Below, piece by piece: positions 16,652 through 25,211 of a stretch of DNA of 64,000 bases. Source of the stretch: UBA699 sp050261915 (GTDB lineage Bacteria; Bacillota; Clostridia; Clostridiales; Clostridiaceae). Below the pieces are notes generated by a model that saw only the letters and a program-made list of their open reading frames with translations, ran no database searches and was not told the origin of the DNA. Location of the stretch: NCBI GenBank assembly GCA_050261915.1, contig JBLNDT010000089.1, forward strand, positions 1-64,000. Direction: 5' to 3'. The position numbers and the translations under genes are program-made. Each line of letters begins with the position of its first letter. The first letter of the stretch is position 1.

Positions 16652-17757
16652 AATTTTTTCTCAATTTCATTCACTATTTTCATTACCTTTTCAGAATCCT
16701 TTGGGATTTTAAATCTTATTGAGTTTTTTGAAAGTCCTGTAAAATCAGCACCTCTTTCTGTAGCTATTTTGTTTTTATAAAAAATATTATATAGATCAAC
16801 TTCTTTATCTTCACATATCAAAAGCATTATTGGAACTCTTATGTCTGTTTCACCAACTTTAAGTTTGGTTAATGATTTTATAAATGCACTTTTAGCAGTC
16901 TTTATTTTTTCAGAGGATTCTTTTATAAAATCATAATCTCTTAGGGCAACCTGTGCCATATGAGCAGATATATTACTTATAGAAAAAGGTGAATTTGCTT
17001 TTACATAATAAGAACAAAGTTCTTCATTTGATATCAAATATCCTATACGCATGCCTGCAAGTCCAAGACCTTTAGAAAAGGACCTTGTAACAATAAGGTT
17101 GTTAAACTCATTAACAAGGGATATAGCACTTTCTTCTTTAGATATAAAATCAGCATAAGCCTCATCAATTATTACACATATGTGAAGAGGTTCAGTTTTT
17201 TCAAGGAGGAGCCTGATATCATCAATTGAAATAACCTGTCCTGTGGGGTTGTTTGGATTGTCGATATATACAACAGTATGCTCAGGTTTAATTGCATTCA
17301 AAACATCATTTATGTTAAATCTATAATTACTGCTTTCCTTTAAAAGAACGTAATCAAATATACCTCCCATTGCCTTTATATCGCATGAATAGTCGGTAAA
17401 CTGAGGGCAAATGCCTAAAACCCTTGTGCCAGGCTCTATAAATAATCTATTGATGTTTTCAAGAATGGCTATGGAGCCATTTGATATATGTATGTTCTTT
17501 ATATTTAGCGCAGCAGCAGTTGACCAATAATCAACTAAATCCCTTTTTAATTCAACATAAGGATAATCAGGGTATAGATTAATATTTTTGAAGATTTCAG
17601 GTGAGATAGAATCTAAAAGAGTAGTATGACCATAAGGGTTTGTTCCTAGGGCACAGTCAACAATATCACTTTTATCCTCAGAGATAATTTCAGTATCTTC
17701 GCTTACGTATGAAACTGCATTGTATTCTATCAGTGACTTTTTGTACTTTAATGACAT
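16645..17757 (-). CDS. hisC: HisC/CobD-like aminotransferase, probable histidinol-phosphate aminotransferase
   Basis: This PLP-dependent fold-type I aminotransferase of 370 residues has DNPNNPTG (near 167), IIDEAYADF (near 197) and the PLP-lysine motif RSFSKGLGLAGMRIGY (near 226-241). These are shared by histidinol-phosphate aminotransferase (HisC) and threonine-phosphate decarboxylase (CobD). No cobalamin gene is nearby and the his operon upstream lacks a hisC, so HisC is the better guess. A RAARG-type substrate signature could not be used to decide. AAGGTGGTGA precedes the ATG. The gene is transcribed alone, convergent with rarA. Confidence 0.75.
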   Translation of the reverse strand: MSLKYKKSLIEYNAVSYVSEDTEIISEDKSDIVDCALGTNPYGHTTLLDSISPEIFKNINLYPDYPYVELKRDLVDYWSTAAALNIKNIHISNGSIAILENINRLFIEPGTRVLGICPQFTDYSCDIKAMGGIFDYVLLKESSNYRFNINDVLNAIKPEHTVVYIDNPNNPTGQVISIDDIRLLLEKTEPLHICVIIDEAYADFISKEESAISLVNEFNNLIVTRSFSKGLGLAGMRIGYLISNEELCSYYVKANSPFSISNISAHMAQVALRDYDFIKESSEKIKTAKSAFIKSLTKLKVGETDIRVPIMLLICEDKEVDLYNIFYKNKIATERGADFTGLSKNSIRFKIPKDSEKVMKIVNEIEKKLK

Positions 17758-17834
17758 AATTTCACCACCTTATTTTATTAATTAATCTTATTATAATATA
17801 AAAATTATATACAGTATATGGGTTCATTTTATTG

Positions 17835-17863
17835 TTGACAACAATACTCGGATTTGCTATTAT
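17835..17863 (+). promoter_or_regulatory. iscRSU promoter with palindrome over the -35 element
   Basis: A perfect TTGACA, 17 bases and TATTAT. TTGTTG-A-CAACAA (17832-17844) is a perfect 13-bp palindrome covering the -35 element, a natural place for IscR itself or another repressor to bind. Confidence 0.7.
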
Positions 17864-17909
17864 ATAGTTGAAAGTTTAGTAAAACACTCAACTTTAAAGG
17901 AGGGGTTAA

Positions 17910-18341
17910 ATGAAGCTGTCAACAAAGGGAAGATATGGAGTTAAGGCCATGGTTGATTTGGCAATTCATTTCGGAGAGGAACCAGTATCAATTAAAAGTA
18001 TTTCTGAAAGGCAGAATATATCTGAATATTATCTTGAACAGCTGTTTTCTCCCTTAAGAAAGGCTAATTTGATCAAAAGTGTAAGAGGGGCTCAAGGAGG
18101 ATACATATTAAGTAATCCACCTGATAAAATAACTGTAGCTGAAATTATGGAGGTTCTTGAAGGACCTGTGGAAATATCAGATTGTGTAGAAGAAGGGGTT
18201 TGCAGCAACATTGAGTGTTGTGCTACCAGGCTCCTCTGGGTAAGAATAAAAGACAGTATTGACAGCGTTATGCAGAGTACAACACTGCAGGATATGGTTG
18301 ATGATTATGTTAGTATGAAAAATAATAATAAAGAGGTGTAG
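17910..18341 (+). CDS. iscR: Rrf2 family Fe-S cluster regulator IscR
   Basis: IscR senses Fe-S cluster supply and represses the isc operon when it carries a cluster. The 143-residue protein starts MKLSTKGRYGVKAMVDLA, has a winged-helix domain with the SVRGAQGGYILS wing near 57-68, and cysteines at 92, 98, 103 and 104. Three of these match the C92-C98-C104 pattern of E. coli IscR, so it likely binds a cluster. AAAGGAGGGG precedes the ATG, and iscS follows after three bases. Autoregulation through the palindrome upstream is likely. Confidence 0.92.
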   Translation: MKLSTKGRYGVKAMVDLAIHFGEEPVSIKSISERQNISEYYLEQLFSPLRKANLIKSVRGAQGGYILSNPPDKITVAEIMEVLEGPVEISDCVEEGVCSNIECCATRLLWVRIKDSIDSVMQSTTLQDMVDDYVSMKNNNKEV

Positions 18342-18344
18342 TTT

Positions 18345-19532
18345 ATGAAAAAAATAGTTTACATGGACAATTCCGCAACAACTTTTACAAAGCCTGAAGT
18401 TTTAGAGGAGATGCTGCCATATTTCACTAATAATTTTGGTAATCCATCTTCAATGTATAAAATGTCAGACATAACTAAAAAGGCAATTGCCACATCAAGA
18501 GCTCAAGTTGCCAAAGCAATTAATGCAGAACCATCTGAAATATTCTTTACTGCTGGTGGCTCCGAAGGTGACAACTGGGCACTTAAAGGGATAGCATTTG
18601 CAAATAAAAATAAGGGAAATCACATAATAACTACAGTAATTGAGCATCATGCAATTACACATGCTGCACAATTCTTAGAAAAAAACGGATTTGAAGTAAC
18701 ATATCTTCCTGTTGATGAAGAGGGTTTTATAAATCTTGAACAGCTTAAAAACTCAATTACTGACAAAACTATATTGGTTTCAATAATGTTTGCAAATAAT
18801 GAAATAGGAACAATTCAACCAATAAAGGAAATTGCAAAAATTTGCAGAGAAAAAAATGTATATTTCCATACAGATGCAGTTCAGGCTATTGGTCACGTTC
18901 CAATAGATGTAAAAGATCTTGGAGTAGATATGCTTTCAATGGCAGCACATAAATTTTACGGTCCTAAAGGAGTTGGCGCCTTTTATATAAGAAAGGGAGT
19001 TAAAATTGAAAATCTCATTCATGGTGGTGGACAGGAAAAAGGAAAAAGAGCTAGTACAGAAAACACACCAGGAATTGTAGGTATAGGAAAGGCAATTGAA
19101 ATTGCTATAGATGAACTTCCAGAAGAAAGAGCTAGACTTACTAAAATGAGAGACAGATTGATGACAGGACTTATGGACAAGATACCTTTTGCAAAACTTA
19201 ATGGGCCAAAGGGAGATAGGAGACTACCTAACAACGTTAACCTTAGCTTCATTGGAGTTGAAGGAGAAACATTACTCCTTGATCTTGATGATGCAGGAAT
19301 ATCTGCTTCCACAGGAAGTGCATGTGCATCTGCTTCATTAGACCCATCCCATGTACTTCTTGCAATAGGCTGCAAACATGAAGTAGCTCATGGATCAATA
19401 AGACTTACTCTGGGTGCTAAAAATACTGAAGAAGATATAGACTACGCACTAGAGGTAATACCTGATATAATTAAAAGAAGGAGAGAAATGTCACCACTTT
19501 GGGAGGACTTTTTAAAGAGAGGGGAAAAATAA
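18345..19532 (+). CDS. iscS: cysteine desulfurase IscS/NifS
   Basis: This PLP enzyme takes sulfur from cysteine as a persulfide and hands it to IscU. Of 395 residues, the PLP lysine is in AAHKFYGPKG (Lys203), histidine HHAITH follows IE near 100, and the persulfide-forming cysteine lies in STGSACASASLDPSH (Cys327) on the flexible loop typical of NifS/IscS class I enzymes. GAGGTGTAGTTT precedes the ATG. Only one base separates it from iscU. mnmA, often next to this operon in clostridia, is not here. Confidence 0.95.
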   Translation: MKKIVYMDNSATTFTKPEVLEEMLPYFTNNFGNPSSMYKMSDITKKAIATSRAQVAKAINAEPSEIFFTAGGSEGDNWALKGIAFANKNKGNHIITTVIEHHAITHAAQFLEKNGFEVTYLPVDEEGFINLEQLKNSITDKTILVSIMFANNEIGTIQPIKEIAKICREKNVYFHTDAVQAIGHVPIDVKDLGVDMLSMAAHKFYGPKGVGAFYIRKGVKIENLIHGGGQEKGKRASTENTPGIVGIGKAIEIAIDELPEERARLTKMRDRLMTGLMDKIPFAKLNGPKGDRRLPNNVNLSFIGVEGETLLLDLDDAGISASTGSACASASLDPSHVLLAIGCKHEVAHGSIRLTLGAKNTEEDIDYALEVIPDIIKRRREMSPLWEDFLKRGEK

Positions 19533-19533
19533 T

Positions 19534-19962
19534 ATGTACAGCGAAAAAGTAATGGACCATTTTAGAAACCCAAGAAATGTTGGGGAAATTGAAGATGCCA
19601 ACGGAGTTGGAGAAGTTGGAAACGCACAATGCGGAGATATAATGAAAATTTACATCAAGGTTGTAGATAATATTATTAAAGATATTAAATTTAAAACCTT
19701 TGGATGTGGTTCAGCAATAGCATCCTCAAGTATGGCTACTGAACTTATTATGGGAAAAACTGTTGAAGAAGCATGGAGCCTTACTAACAAAGCTGTTGCG
19801 GAAGCATTAGACGGACTACCTCCAGTAAAGATGCACTGCTCAGTACTTGCTGAAGAAGCAATTCATAAGGCAATAAATGATTACAGGGTTAGACAAGGAT
19901 TAGAGCCATGGGCAACAAAGAGCCATTCTGAAACAATTCATGACCACGTGCACGGTGAATAA
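19534..19962 (+). CDS. iscU: Fe-S cluster scaffold protein IscU/NifU N-terminal type
   Basis: IscU is the scaffold on which new [2Fe-2S] and [4Fe-4S] clusters are built before transfer. The 142-residue protein has the three cluster cysteines at 33 (NAQCGD, with the characteristic aspartate 35), 58 (FGCGSAIASSS) and 102 (MHCSVLAEEA). A histidine-rich C-terminus (HSETIHDHVHGE) is extra to the core. It is the last gene of iscR-iscS-iscU and is closed by a terminator; no hscA, hscB or fdx follows. Confidence 0.95.
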   Translation: MYSEKVMDHFRNPRNVGEIEDANGVGEVGNAQCGDIMKIYIKVVDNIIKDIKFKTFGCGSAIASSSMATELIMGKTVEEAWSLTNKAVAEALDGLPPVKMHCSVLAEEAIHKAINDYRVRQGLEPWATKSHSETIHDHVHGE

Positions 19963-19969
19963 AAGATTT

Positions 19970-20000
19970 AGCTTTAGATTGTAAAATCTAAAGCTTTTTT
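19970..20000 (+). terminator. terminator of iscRSU
   Basis: Perfect 11-bp stem AGCTTTAGATT/AATCTAAAGCT with GTAA loop and six T. Confidence 0.92.
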
Positions 20001-20071
20001 ATTTTAGTAAATAATCATATTTTTTATTCCTTTAGGGAAAATATAATATTATTACTTAAAGGAGCAGTGCT

Positions 20072-20572
20072 ATGTATAAAAGCAAGGATTTCAGTTTGAT
20101 GGAGGTAATCCATATTAAAAACAACAGGATTGGATTTATAAAAGATTTACTTATAGATTTCAACGGGAAAAGAATAATGGGTTTTGAAATTTCCTGCTAC
20201 GATTTTTTTAATAAAAAGCTTAATGTAATGAAGGAGGATATAATATCCTTTGATAACAGCATGGTAATAAAAAACACATGCCAAAGCAAATATTTGAGCT
20301 TTAAGAATATAAGGGGTATAGATATTTGGGATATTAATGGAAATATGCTTGGAATGCTTGAAGATATAATTTTTGAAGAAAGGAACTTTAAAATATACGG
20401 AGTGATATTATGTTCTGGGTTGCTTAACAATTATTTTAAGGGCAAGGAGATACTTCTTGCAGAGGAACTTATACTTGGAGACAACAGCATGTTATGTTTT
20501 GGCAGCAGAAAAATCTGTTTTTCAAGCAAACCACATAATATTCAGCTTAGTACTGGAGGTGAAGCAAATTAA
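20072..20572 (+). CDS. PRC-barrel domain protein
   Basis: The 166 residues contain two PRC-barrel-like beta repeats. One runs from about 4 to 70 (IHIKNNRIGFIKDLLIDF, then a hydrophobic GFEIS strand); the second runs from about 78 to 150 and contains IRGIDIWDINGNMLG. PRC-barrels occur in RimM-type and photosynthetic reaction-centre proteins and in uncharacterised sporulation proteins such as YmxH, whose gene is at 42354. No catalytic residue is apparent. AAAGGAGCAG precedes the ATG. It is translationally linked to the AI-2E permease that follows. Confidence 0.75.
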   Translation: MYKSKDFSLMEVIHIKNNRIGFIKDLLIDFNGKRIMGFEISCYDFFNKKLNVMKEDIISFDNSMVIKNTCQSKYLSFKNIRGIDIWDINGNMLGMLEDIIFEERNFKIYGVILCSGLLNNYFKGKEILLAEELILGDNSMLCFGSRKICFSSKPHNIQLSTGGEAN

Positions 20573-21503
20573 AGAGCTGTTTTATATCCTTATTGTATCC
20601 TTTATTATATCTTACAGCATTAGACCAATCCATATCAGGCTTATAAGAACAGGTCTTAGAAGTAAAAGCAGTTCCTTCATTATTATTGGGATGATATTTC
20701 TATTTTTAATTTCATGTATTACATTTTTAATACCTTCAATTATAAACGAAAGTTCAAATTACAGTGATGCTATTTCAGGGTTACAAAAGTTCATTGAGGA
20801 TATTTACAAAAAACTTCAGCCTTTTGGAAAAAATAAAATACTTTTTACTGTAATAAATAATATAAGTAATAAAATAGAAGCTAATTCAATTAGTTTTATG
20901 GAAGGGATATTTTCTTTTGCTGTGAATATAGGCAGCAATCTAATATCTATAGCAGTTATTCCTATAATTTCATATTACTTTCTTGCAGATGGCTCCTATA
21001 TATACAAAAGAATTATAAATATCCTCCCGTTAAACTGGAGACAAATAGCTCAAAAAACAGCAAATGACATAGACAAGGTAATGGGTAAATATATTGCAAG
21101 CCAGTTTTTACTTAGCCTTATAATTGGGATGCTAACTTTTATAGTGCTCATTGTTTATAAAATTCAATTTCCAGTTATATTATCAATGTTAAATGCGTTT
21201 CTTAATATAATACCATATTTTGGACCTTTGTTTGGTGCAGTACCATGCATTTTGATAGCTTTGTTGAAATCACCCTCTGCAGCACTATGGGTTGGAATTT
21301 GGATATACTTAATTCAGCAGCTTGAAGGGAACATACTTCAGCCTAAAATAACAGGAGAAAGTATCAATATGCATCCTGTTGCTGTAATATTGCTTTTGTT
21401 AATAGGTGAAAAATCTGGTGGAATACTAGGGATGATATTGGCAATACCAATAGGTGTTATCATTAAAATAGTATATGAAGATATAAATTATTATATTTTT
21501 TGA
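20568..21503 (+). CDS. AI-2E family membrane permease, probable ATT start
   Basis: The product has N-terminal membrane segments, a polar middle section (about 60-115) and a C-terminal group of segments, with GPLFGAVPCILIALL and the family-typical LEGNILQPKITGESINMHP near 250-275. AI-2E permeases are poorly characterised; some export autoinducer-2, others are Na+/H+ antiporters. The start is unusual. GGAGGTGA (20555-20562) stands eight bases from an ATT at 20568, giving MKELFYILIVSF, while the in-frame GTG at 20559 falls inside that same site. No in-frame ATG exists nearby. The ATT overlaps the preceding stop (ATTAA). The ATT is preferred; GTG at 20559 is the alternative. Confidence 0.8.
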   Translation: MKELFYILIVSFIISYSIRPIHIRLIRTGLRSKSSSFIIIGMIFLFLISCITFLIPSIINESSNYSDAISGLQKFIEDIYKKLQPFGKNKILFTVINNISNKIEANSISFMEGIFSFAVNIGSNLISIAVIPIISYYFLADGSYIYKRIINILPLNWRQIAQKTANDIDKVMGKYIASQFLLSLIIGMLTFIVLIVYKIQFPVILSMLNAFLNIIPYFGPLFGAVPCILIALLKSPSAALWVGIWIYLIQQLEGNILQPKITGESINMHPVAVILLLLIGEKSGGILGMILAIPIGVIIKIVYEDINYYIF

Positions 21504-21521
21504 CAAAAAAATTGGTTTTCC

Positions 21522-21551
21522 TTGACAGTGCCAAATTTGTTAGTATATAAT
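21522..21551 (+). promoter_or_regulatory. consensus promoter of the alaS T-box leader
   Basis: Perfect TTGACA and perfect TATAAT separated by 18 bases, about 55 bases before the T-box stem I. Confidence 0.85.
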
Positions 21552-21605
21552 CATTATAATATTATATTAGGTAATGACTGGAATTATTAAATGAAATTTT
21601 CACAT

Positions 21606-21754
21606 TAAGAGAGAAGGTGGAGGGTGAAAACCTTTTGGGAAATTCATTGAAGCTGTCCAGGAACCTTATTTACTTAAGTGACACATATTCTTATGTGTAA
21701 TTAGGGTGGTACCACGGAGTTTAACTTTCGTCCCTTTAGGGACGGGAGTTTTTT
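21606..21754 (+). promoter_or_regulatory. T-box leader of alaS, alanine specifier GCT
   Basis: A T-box riboswitch senses uncharged tRNA. AAGAGAG opens stem I, a likely specifier GCT (Ala) sits at 21652-21654 followed by GTCC, the T-box AGGGTGGTACCACGG is at 21703-21717 and an 11-bp terminator with six T ends at 21754. The alanine codon agrees with the gene it precedes. Confidence 0.93.
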
Positions 21755-21787
21755 ATTTTACACATTTTTTGAAAAGGGGAGATTTTA

Positions 21788-24430
21788 ATGGAAAAAATGG
21801 GATTAAATCAAATTAGGGAATTGTATTTAAGTTTTTTTGAAAGTAAAGGTCATTTAAGGCTTCCAAGTTTTTCATTGGTTCCTAAGAATGACAAGAGCCT
21901 TTTGCTTATCAATTCAGGAATGGCGCCATTAAAGCCATATTTTACAGGACTTCAGGTTCCTCCACGAACAAGGGTTACTACATGTCAAAAGTGTATAAGA
22001 ACAGGGGACATAGATAACGTTGGTAAAACTGCAAGACATGGTACTTTCTTTGAGATGCTTGGAAATTTTTCTTTTGGTGACTATTTTAAAAAGGAAATAA
22101 TTCCTTGGGCTTGGGAATTTACAACTGAGGTTTTAAAACTTCCAAAGGAAAAGCTTTATGTAACAATATATCTTGATGATGATGAAGCTTATGATTATTG
22201 GGTAAACAGTACTGATATAGATCCAGCAAGGATATTCAGGCTTGGAAAGTCAGAAAATTTCTGGGAGGTTGGTATTGGTCCATGCGGCCCATGTTCAGAG
22301 ATTCATTATGATAGAGTTGGAGGAGCCCCTATAACTTCTGCTGAGGAATTTATGAAGGCTGGTGATGAAGACAGGGTTATGGAATTTTGGAATCTTGTTT
22401 TCACTCAGTTTGACAGGGATGAAGATGGGAATTACGGTAAGCTTTTAAAGCCTAATATAGATACAGGAATGGGACTTGAAAGAATTGCATCCATACTTCA
22501 AGGAACAGACAGTATTTTTGAAGTTGATACTATAAGAAACATATTGGATGAAGTTGTTAATACTTCAGGAGTCCAGTATGGTAAGGATAAAAAATCCGAC
22601 ATATCAATAAGAATCATTACAGACCACATAAAGAGTGTCACAATAATGATATGTGACGGTGTGCTTCCATCAAATGAAGGAAGAGGTTATGTTTTAAGAA
22701 GACTTTTAAGAAGAGCTGCAAGACATGGCAAGAATTTAGGAATAAACGATGCATTCCTGTATAAACTTTGCGAAAAAGTTATTGAAAACTCATATGAAGC
22801 ATATCCTGAACTAAAGGAAAAGGAAGACTATATTAAAAAGATTATTGCTCTTGAAGAAGAAAGATTTGATGAAACCATAGATTCTGGAATTCAGATTCTT
22901 AATGAATTTATTGAAGAGCTTAAGGAAAGTGACCTTAAAGCACTATCAGGAGATAAAGCCTTTAAACTATACGACACCTATGGATTCCCACTTGAGTTAA
23001 CTCAAGAAATCCTAGAGGAAATTGGAGTTGAAGTTGATGTAGATGGTTTCAATAAAGAAATGAAAGAGCAAAAGGAAAGGGCAAGGGCTGCAAGAGCTGA
23101 AAGTAACTTTATGGGAGCAGAAGATACAGTTTTGAATAAGCTTCCACTTGAATTAGTAACAGAATTTGTGGGATACAACACATTGGAAACAAAGGCACCA
23201 ATATCATATATTATAGATGATGAAGAGATGGTTTCAGATGCTGAAACAGGAATGGAATGTGTTATAGTAACAGAAAAGACACCATTTTATGCTGAAATGG
23301 GAGGACAGACAGGAGATCATGGAATAATATACAATGATTCCTTTAAGGCTGAGGTTTACGACTGCAGAAAAAATATCTCAGGAAAGATTCTTCACTTCGT
23401 AAAAGTTATAGATGGTAGAGTAAATGTGTCAGATGAAGTTACTTTAGTTGTTGATGCTGACAGGCGTAACTCAACTAAGAGAAATCATACTGCAACTCAC
23501 TTGTTAAATGCAGCATTAATAAAAGTATTAGGGAATCACGTTCATCAGTCTGGGTCCTTTGTAGATAATGAAAGACTTAGATTTGACTTCAACCATTTTG
23601 AACAATTATCAGAAGAACAGCTTCTTGAGATCGAAAAAATTGTAAATAATGAAATAATGATGGCATCAAAGGTGAACACTGTTGAAATGACCTTGGATGA
23701 AGCAAGAAGTTCTGGAGCTATTGCCTTGTTTGATGATAAATACAAAGAAAATGTAAGAGTTGTATCCATAGGTGATTTCAGTAAAGAGCTTTGCGGGGGA
23801 ACTCATGCAGGTAACTCTGGTGAAATTGGAATGTTTAAGATAGTTTCAGAATTTGGTGTTGCTGCTGGTATTAGAAGAATTGAAGCTGTTACAGGTGTTA
23901 ATGGAATGAAATACCTGTACGAAAAAGTGAATTTAATAAATGATCTTGAAAAGAGTCTGAAATGCTCTGAAAAGGACATCATTCACAAACTACAGCTTCA
24001 GGCTGCTGAAATTAAGGAAAAAGACAAAGAAATAATGTCACTTAAAGGTAAGTTAACATCAGGGTGTGAAGATGATATATTAAATAATCCAGTTGATGTT
24101 AATGGAGTTAATTTATACAAAGGTGAACTTAAAGACATTGATGGTGAAGCTCTAAGAAATCTTGCAGATAAAATAAGAGATAAAGCAGGAGATGGAGTTG
24201 TTGTTCTTGGAAGTTCTGTAGATGGAAAAGTTCAGTTTGTGGTTATGGCTTCAAAATCTGCTGTGGAAAAAGGCGCACATGCAGGGAAAATCATTAAGGA
24301 AATCGCTGCTATAGCTGGAGGCGGCGGTGGGGGAAGACCTGATATGGCTCAAGCTGGCGGTAAAAATCCTGAAAAGCTTCATGAGGCAATGGAAAGCATT
24401 ATAATAGTATTGAATAAATTGGTTAAGTAG
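21788..24430 (+). CDS. alaS: alanyl-tRNA synthetase
   Basis: AlaRS charges tRNA-Ala and edits mischarged Ser/Gly. The 880 residues have the usual order. The class II catalytic domain runs from the N-terminus (PSFSLVPKNDKSLLLINSGM, then GNFSFGDYFK). A tRNA-binding region follows, then the editing domain with zinc ligands HTATHLLN near 567 and CGGTH near 670. A short coiled coil precedes the DHHA1/C-Ala domain ending in AGGGGGGRPDMAQAGGK. Length is normal. GGGGAGA precedes the ATG. Expression depends on the T-box leader, so it rises when tRNA-Ala is uncharged. Confidence 0.97.
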   Translation: MEKMGLNQIRELYLSFFESKGHLRLPSFSLVPKNDKSLLLINSGMAPLKPYFTGLQVPPRTRVTTCQKCIRTGDIDNVGKTARHGTFFEMLGNFSFGDYFKKEIIPWAWEFTTEVLKLPKEKLYVTIYLDDDEAYDYWVNSTDIDPARIFRLGKSENFWEVGIGPCGPCSEIHYDRVGGAPITSAEEFMKAGDEDRVMEFWNLVFTQFDRDEDGNYGKLLKPNIDTGMGLERIASILQGTDSIFEVDTIRNILDEVVNTSGVQYGKDKKSDISIRIITDHIKSVTIMICDGVLPSNEGRGYVLRRLLRRAARHGKNLGINDAFLYKLCEKVIENSYEAYPELKEKEDYIKKIIALEEERFDETIDSGIQILNEFIEELKESDLKALSGDKAFKLYDTYGFPLELTQEILEEIGVEVDVDGFNKEMKEQKERARAARAESNFMGAEDTVLNKLPLELVTEFVGYNTLETKAPISYIIDDEEMVSDAETGMECVIVTEKTPFYAEMGGQTGDHGIIYNDSFKAEVYDCRKNISGKILHFVKVIDGRVNVSDEVTLVVDADRRNSTKRNHTATHLLNAALIKVLGNHVHQSGSFVDNERLRFDFNHFEQLSEEQLLEIEKIVNNEIMMASKVNTVEMTLDEARSSGAIALFDDKYKENVRVVSIGDFSKELCGGTHAGNSGEIGMFKIVSEFGVAAGIRRIEAVTGVNGMKYLYEKVNLINDLEKSLKCSEKDIIHKLQLQAAEIKEKDKEIMSLKGKLTSGCEDDILNNPVDVNGVNLYKGELKDIDGEALRNLADKIRDKAGDGVVVLGSSVDGKVQFVVMASKSAVEKGAHAGKIIKEIAAIAGGGGGGRPDMAQAGGKNPEKLHEAMESIIIVLNKLVK

Positions 24431-24489
24431 TGTACAATATAGTAATTATGGATTATAATTAATTTACACAATATAGTGGGGTGAGTGAT

Positions 24490-24741
24490 ATGGCTAGTGA
24501 CAATACTATACAATTTGATCCTGTAAATAATAAAAAGGATGCAACAAAAGAAATACTTACTGAGGTATATGACTCTCTTATTGAAAAGGGATATAATCCT
24601 GTTAATCAGTTGGTTGGATATTTTATTTCAGGGGATCCCACCTATATAACAAATTATAATGGAGCCAGGGCTTTGGTAAGGAAACTTGAGCGAGATGAAA
24701 TACTTGAAGAAGTACTCAAATTTTATTTAGGAATAAAATAA
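24490..24741 (+). CDS. ireB: IreB family regulatory protein (UPF0297)
   Basis: IreB-type proteins are small substrates of the PASTA-domain Ser/Thr kinase IreK in Enterococcus, where they modulate cephalosporin resistance; Bacillus YrzL belongs to the same family. The protein has the conserved core EILTEVYDSLIEKGYNP, GYFISGDPTYIT and NGARALVRKLERDEI. The ATG at 24490 has GGGGTGAG upstream and gives 83 residues; a GTG at 24481 would add three. It follows alaS and precedes ruvX as in many Firmicutes. Confidence 0.9.
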   Translation: MASDNTIQFDPVNNKKDATKEILTEVYDSLIEKGYNPVNQLVGYFISGDPTYITNYNGARALVRKLERDEILEEVLKFYLGIK

Positions 24742-24767
24742 AGTGCCCTTATGGGCACTTTTATTTT
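24741..24767 (+). terminator. hairpin between ireB and ruvX
   Basis: Eight-base-pair stem AAGTGCCC/GGGCACTT with TTAT loop and a T-rich tail starting at the ireB stop. It could cut transcription into ruvX partially. Confidence 0.7.
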
Positions 24768-24780
24768 AGATGGAGAGTTT

Positions 24781-25194
24781 ATGAGAATACTTGGATTGGA
24801 TATGGGTGAGAGGACTATAGGGGTTGCGGTAAGTGATCCATTAGGTTATACTGCACAAGGAATAACCACCATAAGGAGAAATGGTACAAAAAGTGACATT
24901 GCAGAACTAAAAAAGATATGTGAGGAATATTCTGTTGAAACAATACTTTTAGGGCTCCCTAAAAATATGAACGGGACTCTTGGAGAAAGTTCAAATAAGG
25001 TTATTGAATTTTCAAAGCTTCTAGAGGGGGAATTGAAACTTCCTATAAAATTTTGGGATGAAAGACTTACAACTGTTGCTGCTCATAAGGCAATGCTTGA
25101 GGCAGACCTATCAAGGTCAAAAAGGAAAAAAATAGTTGATAAAATAGCAGCTATATATATATTACAAGGATACTTAGATAGTATATCAAAATAA
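24781..25194 (+). CDS. ruvX: Holliday junction resolvase-like protein RuvX/YqgF
   Basis: YqgF/RuvX has an RNase H fold and is linked to 16S rRNA 5'-end processing and possibly Holliday junction resolution. The 137 residues begin MRILGLDMGERTIGVAVSD with the first catalytic aspartate, have VETILLGLPKNMNGTLG in the middle, and end with WDERLTTVAAHKAM carrying the DER motif. The frame extends to an ATG at 24751 inside the preceding hairpin, but the ATG at 24781 has GGAGAG upstream and matches the family N-terminus. Confidence 0.92.
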   Translation: MRILGLDMGERTIGVAVSDPLGYTAQGITTIRRNGTKSDIAELKKICEEYSVETILLGLPKNMNGTLGESSNKVIEFSKLLEGELKLPIKFWDERLTTVAAHKAMLEADLSRSKRKKIVDKIAAIYILQGYLDSISK

Positions 25195-25211
25195 AATTGG
25201 AGGTTATTAAT

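Noticed and set aside
20457..20567. Extended N-terminus of the AI-2E permease reading back into the PRC-barrel gene
   Set aside because: The extension is the shadow of the PRC-barrel coding sequence and would add about 37 unrelated residues before the first membrane helix.
24434..24477. Direct repeat ACAATATAGT (24434-24443 and 24468-24477) between alaS and ireB
   Set aside because: Only ten bases in an AT-rich gap, with no clear promoter or operator logic; it may be chance.
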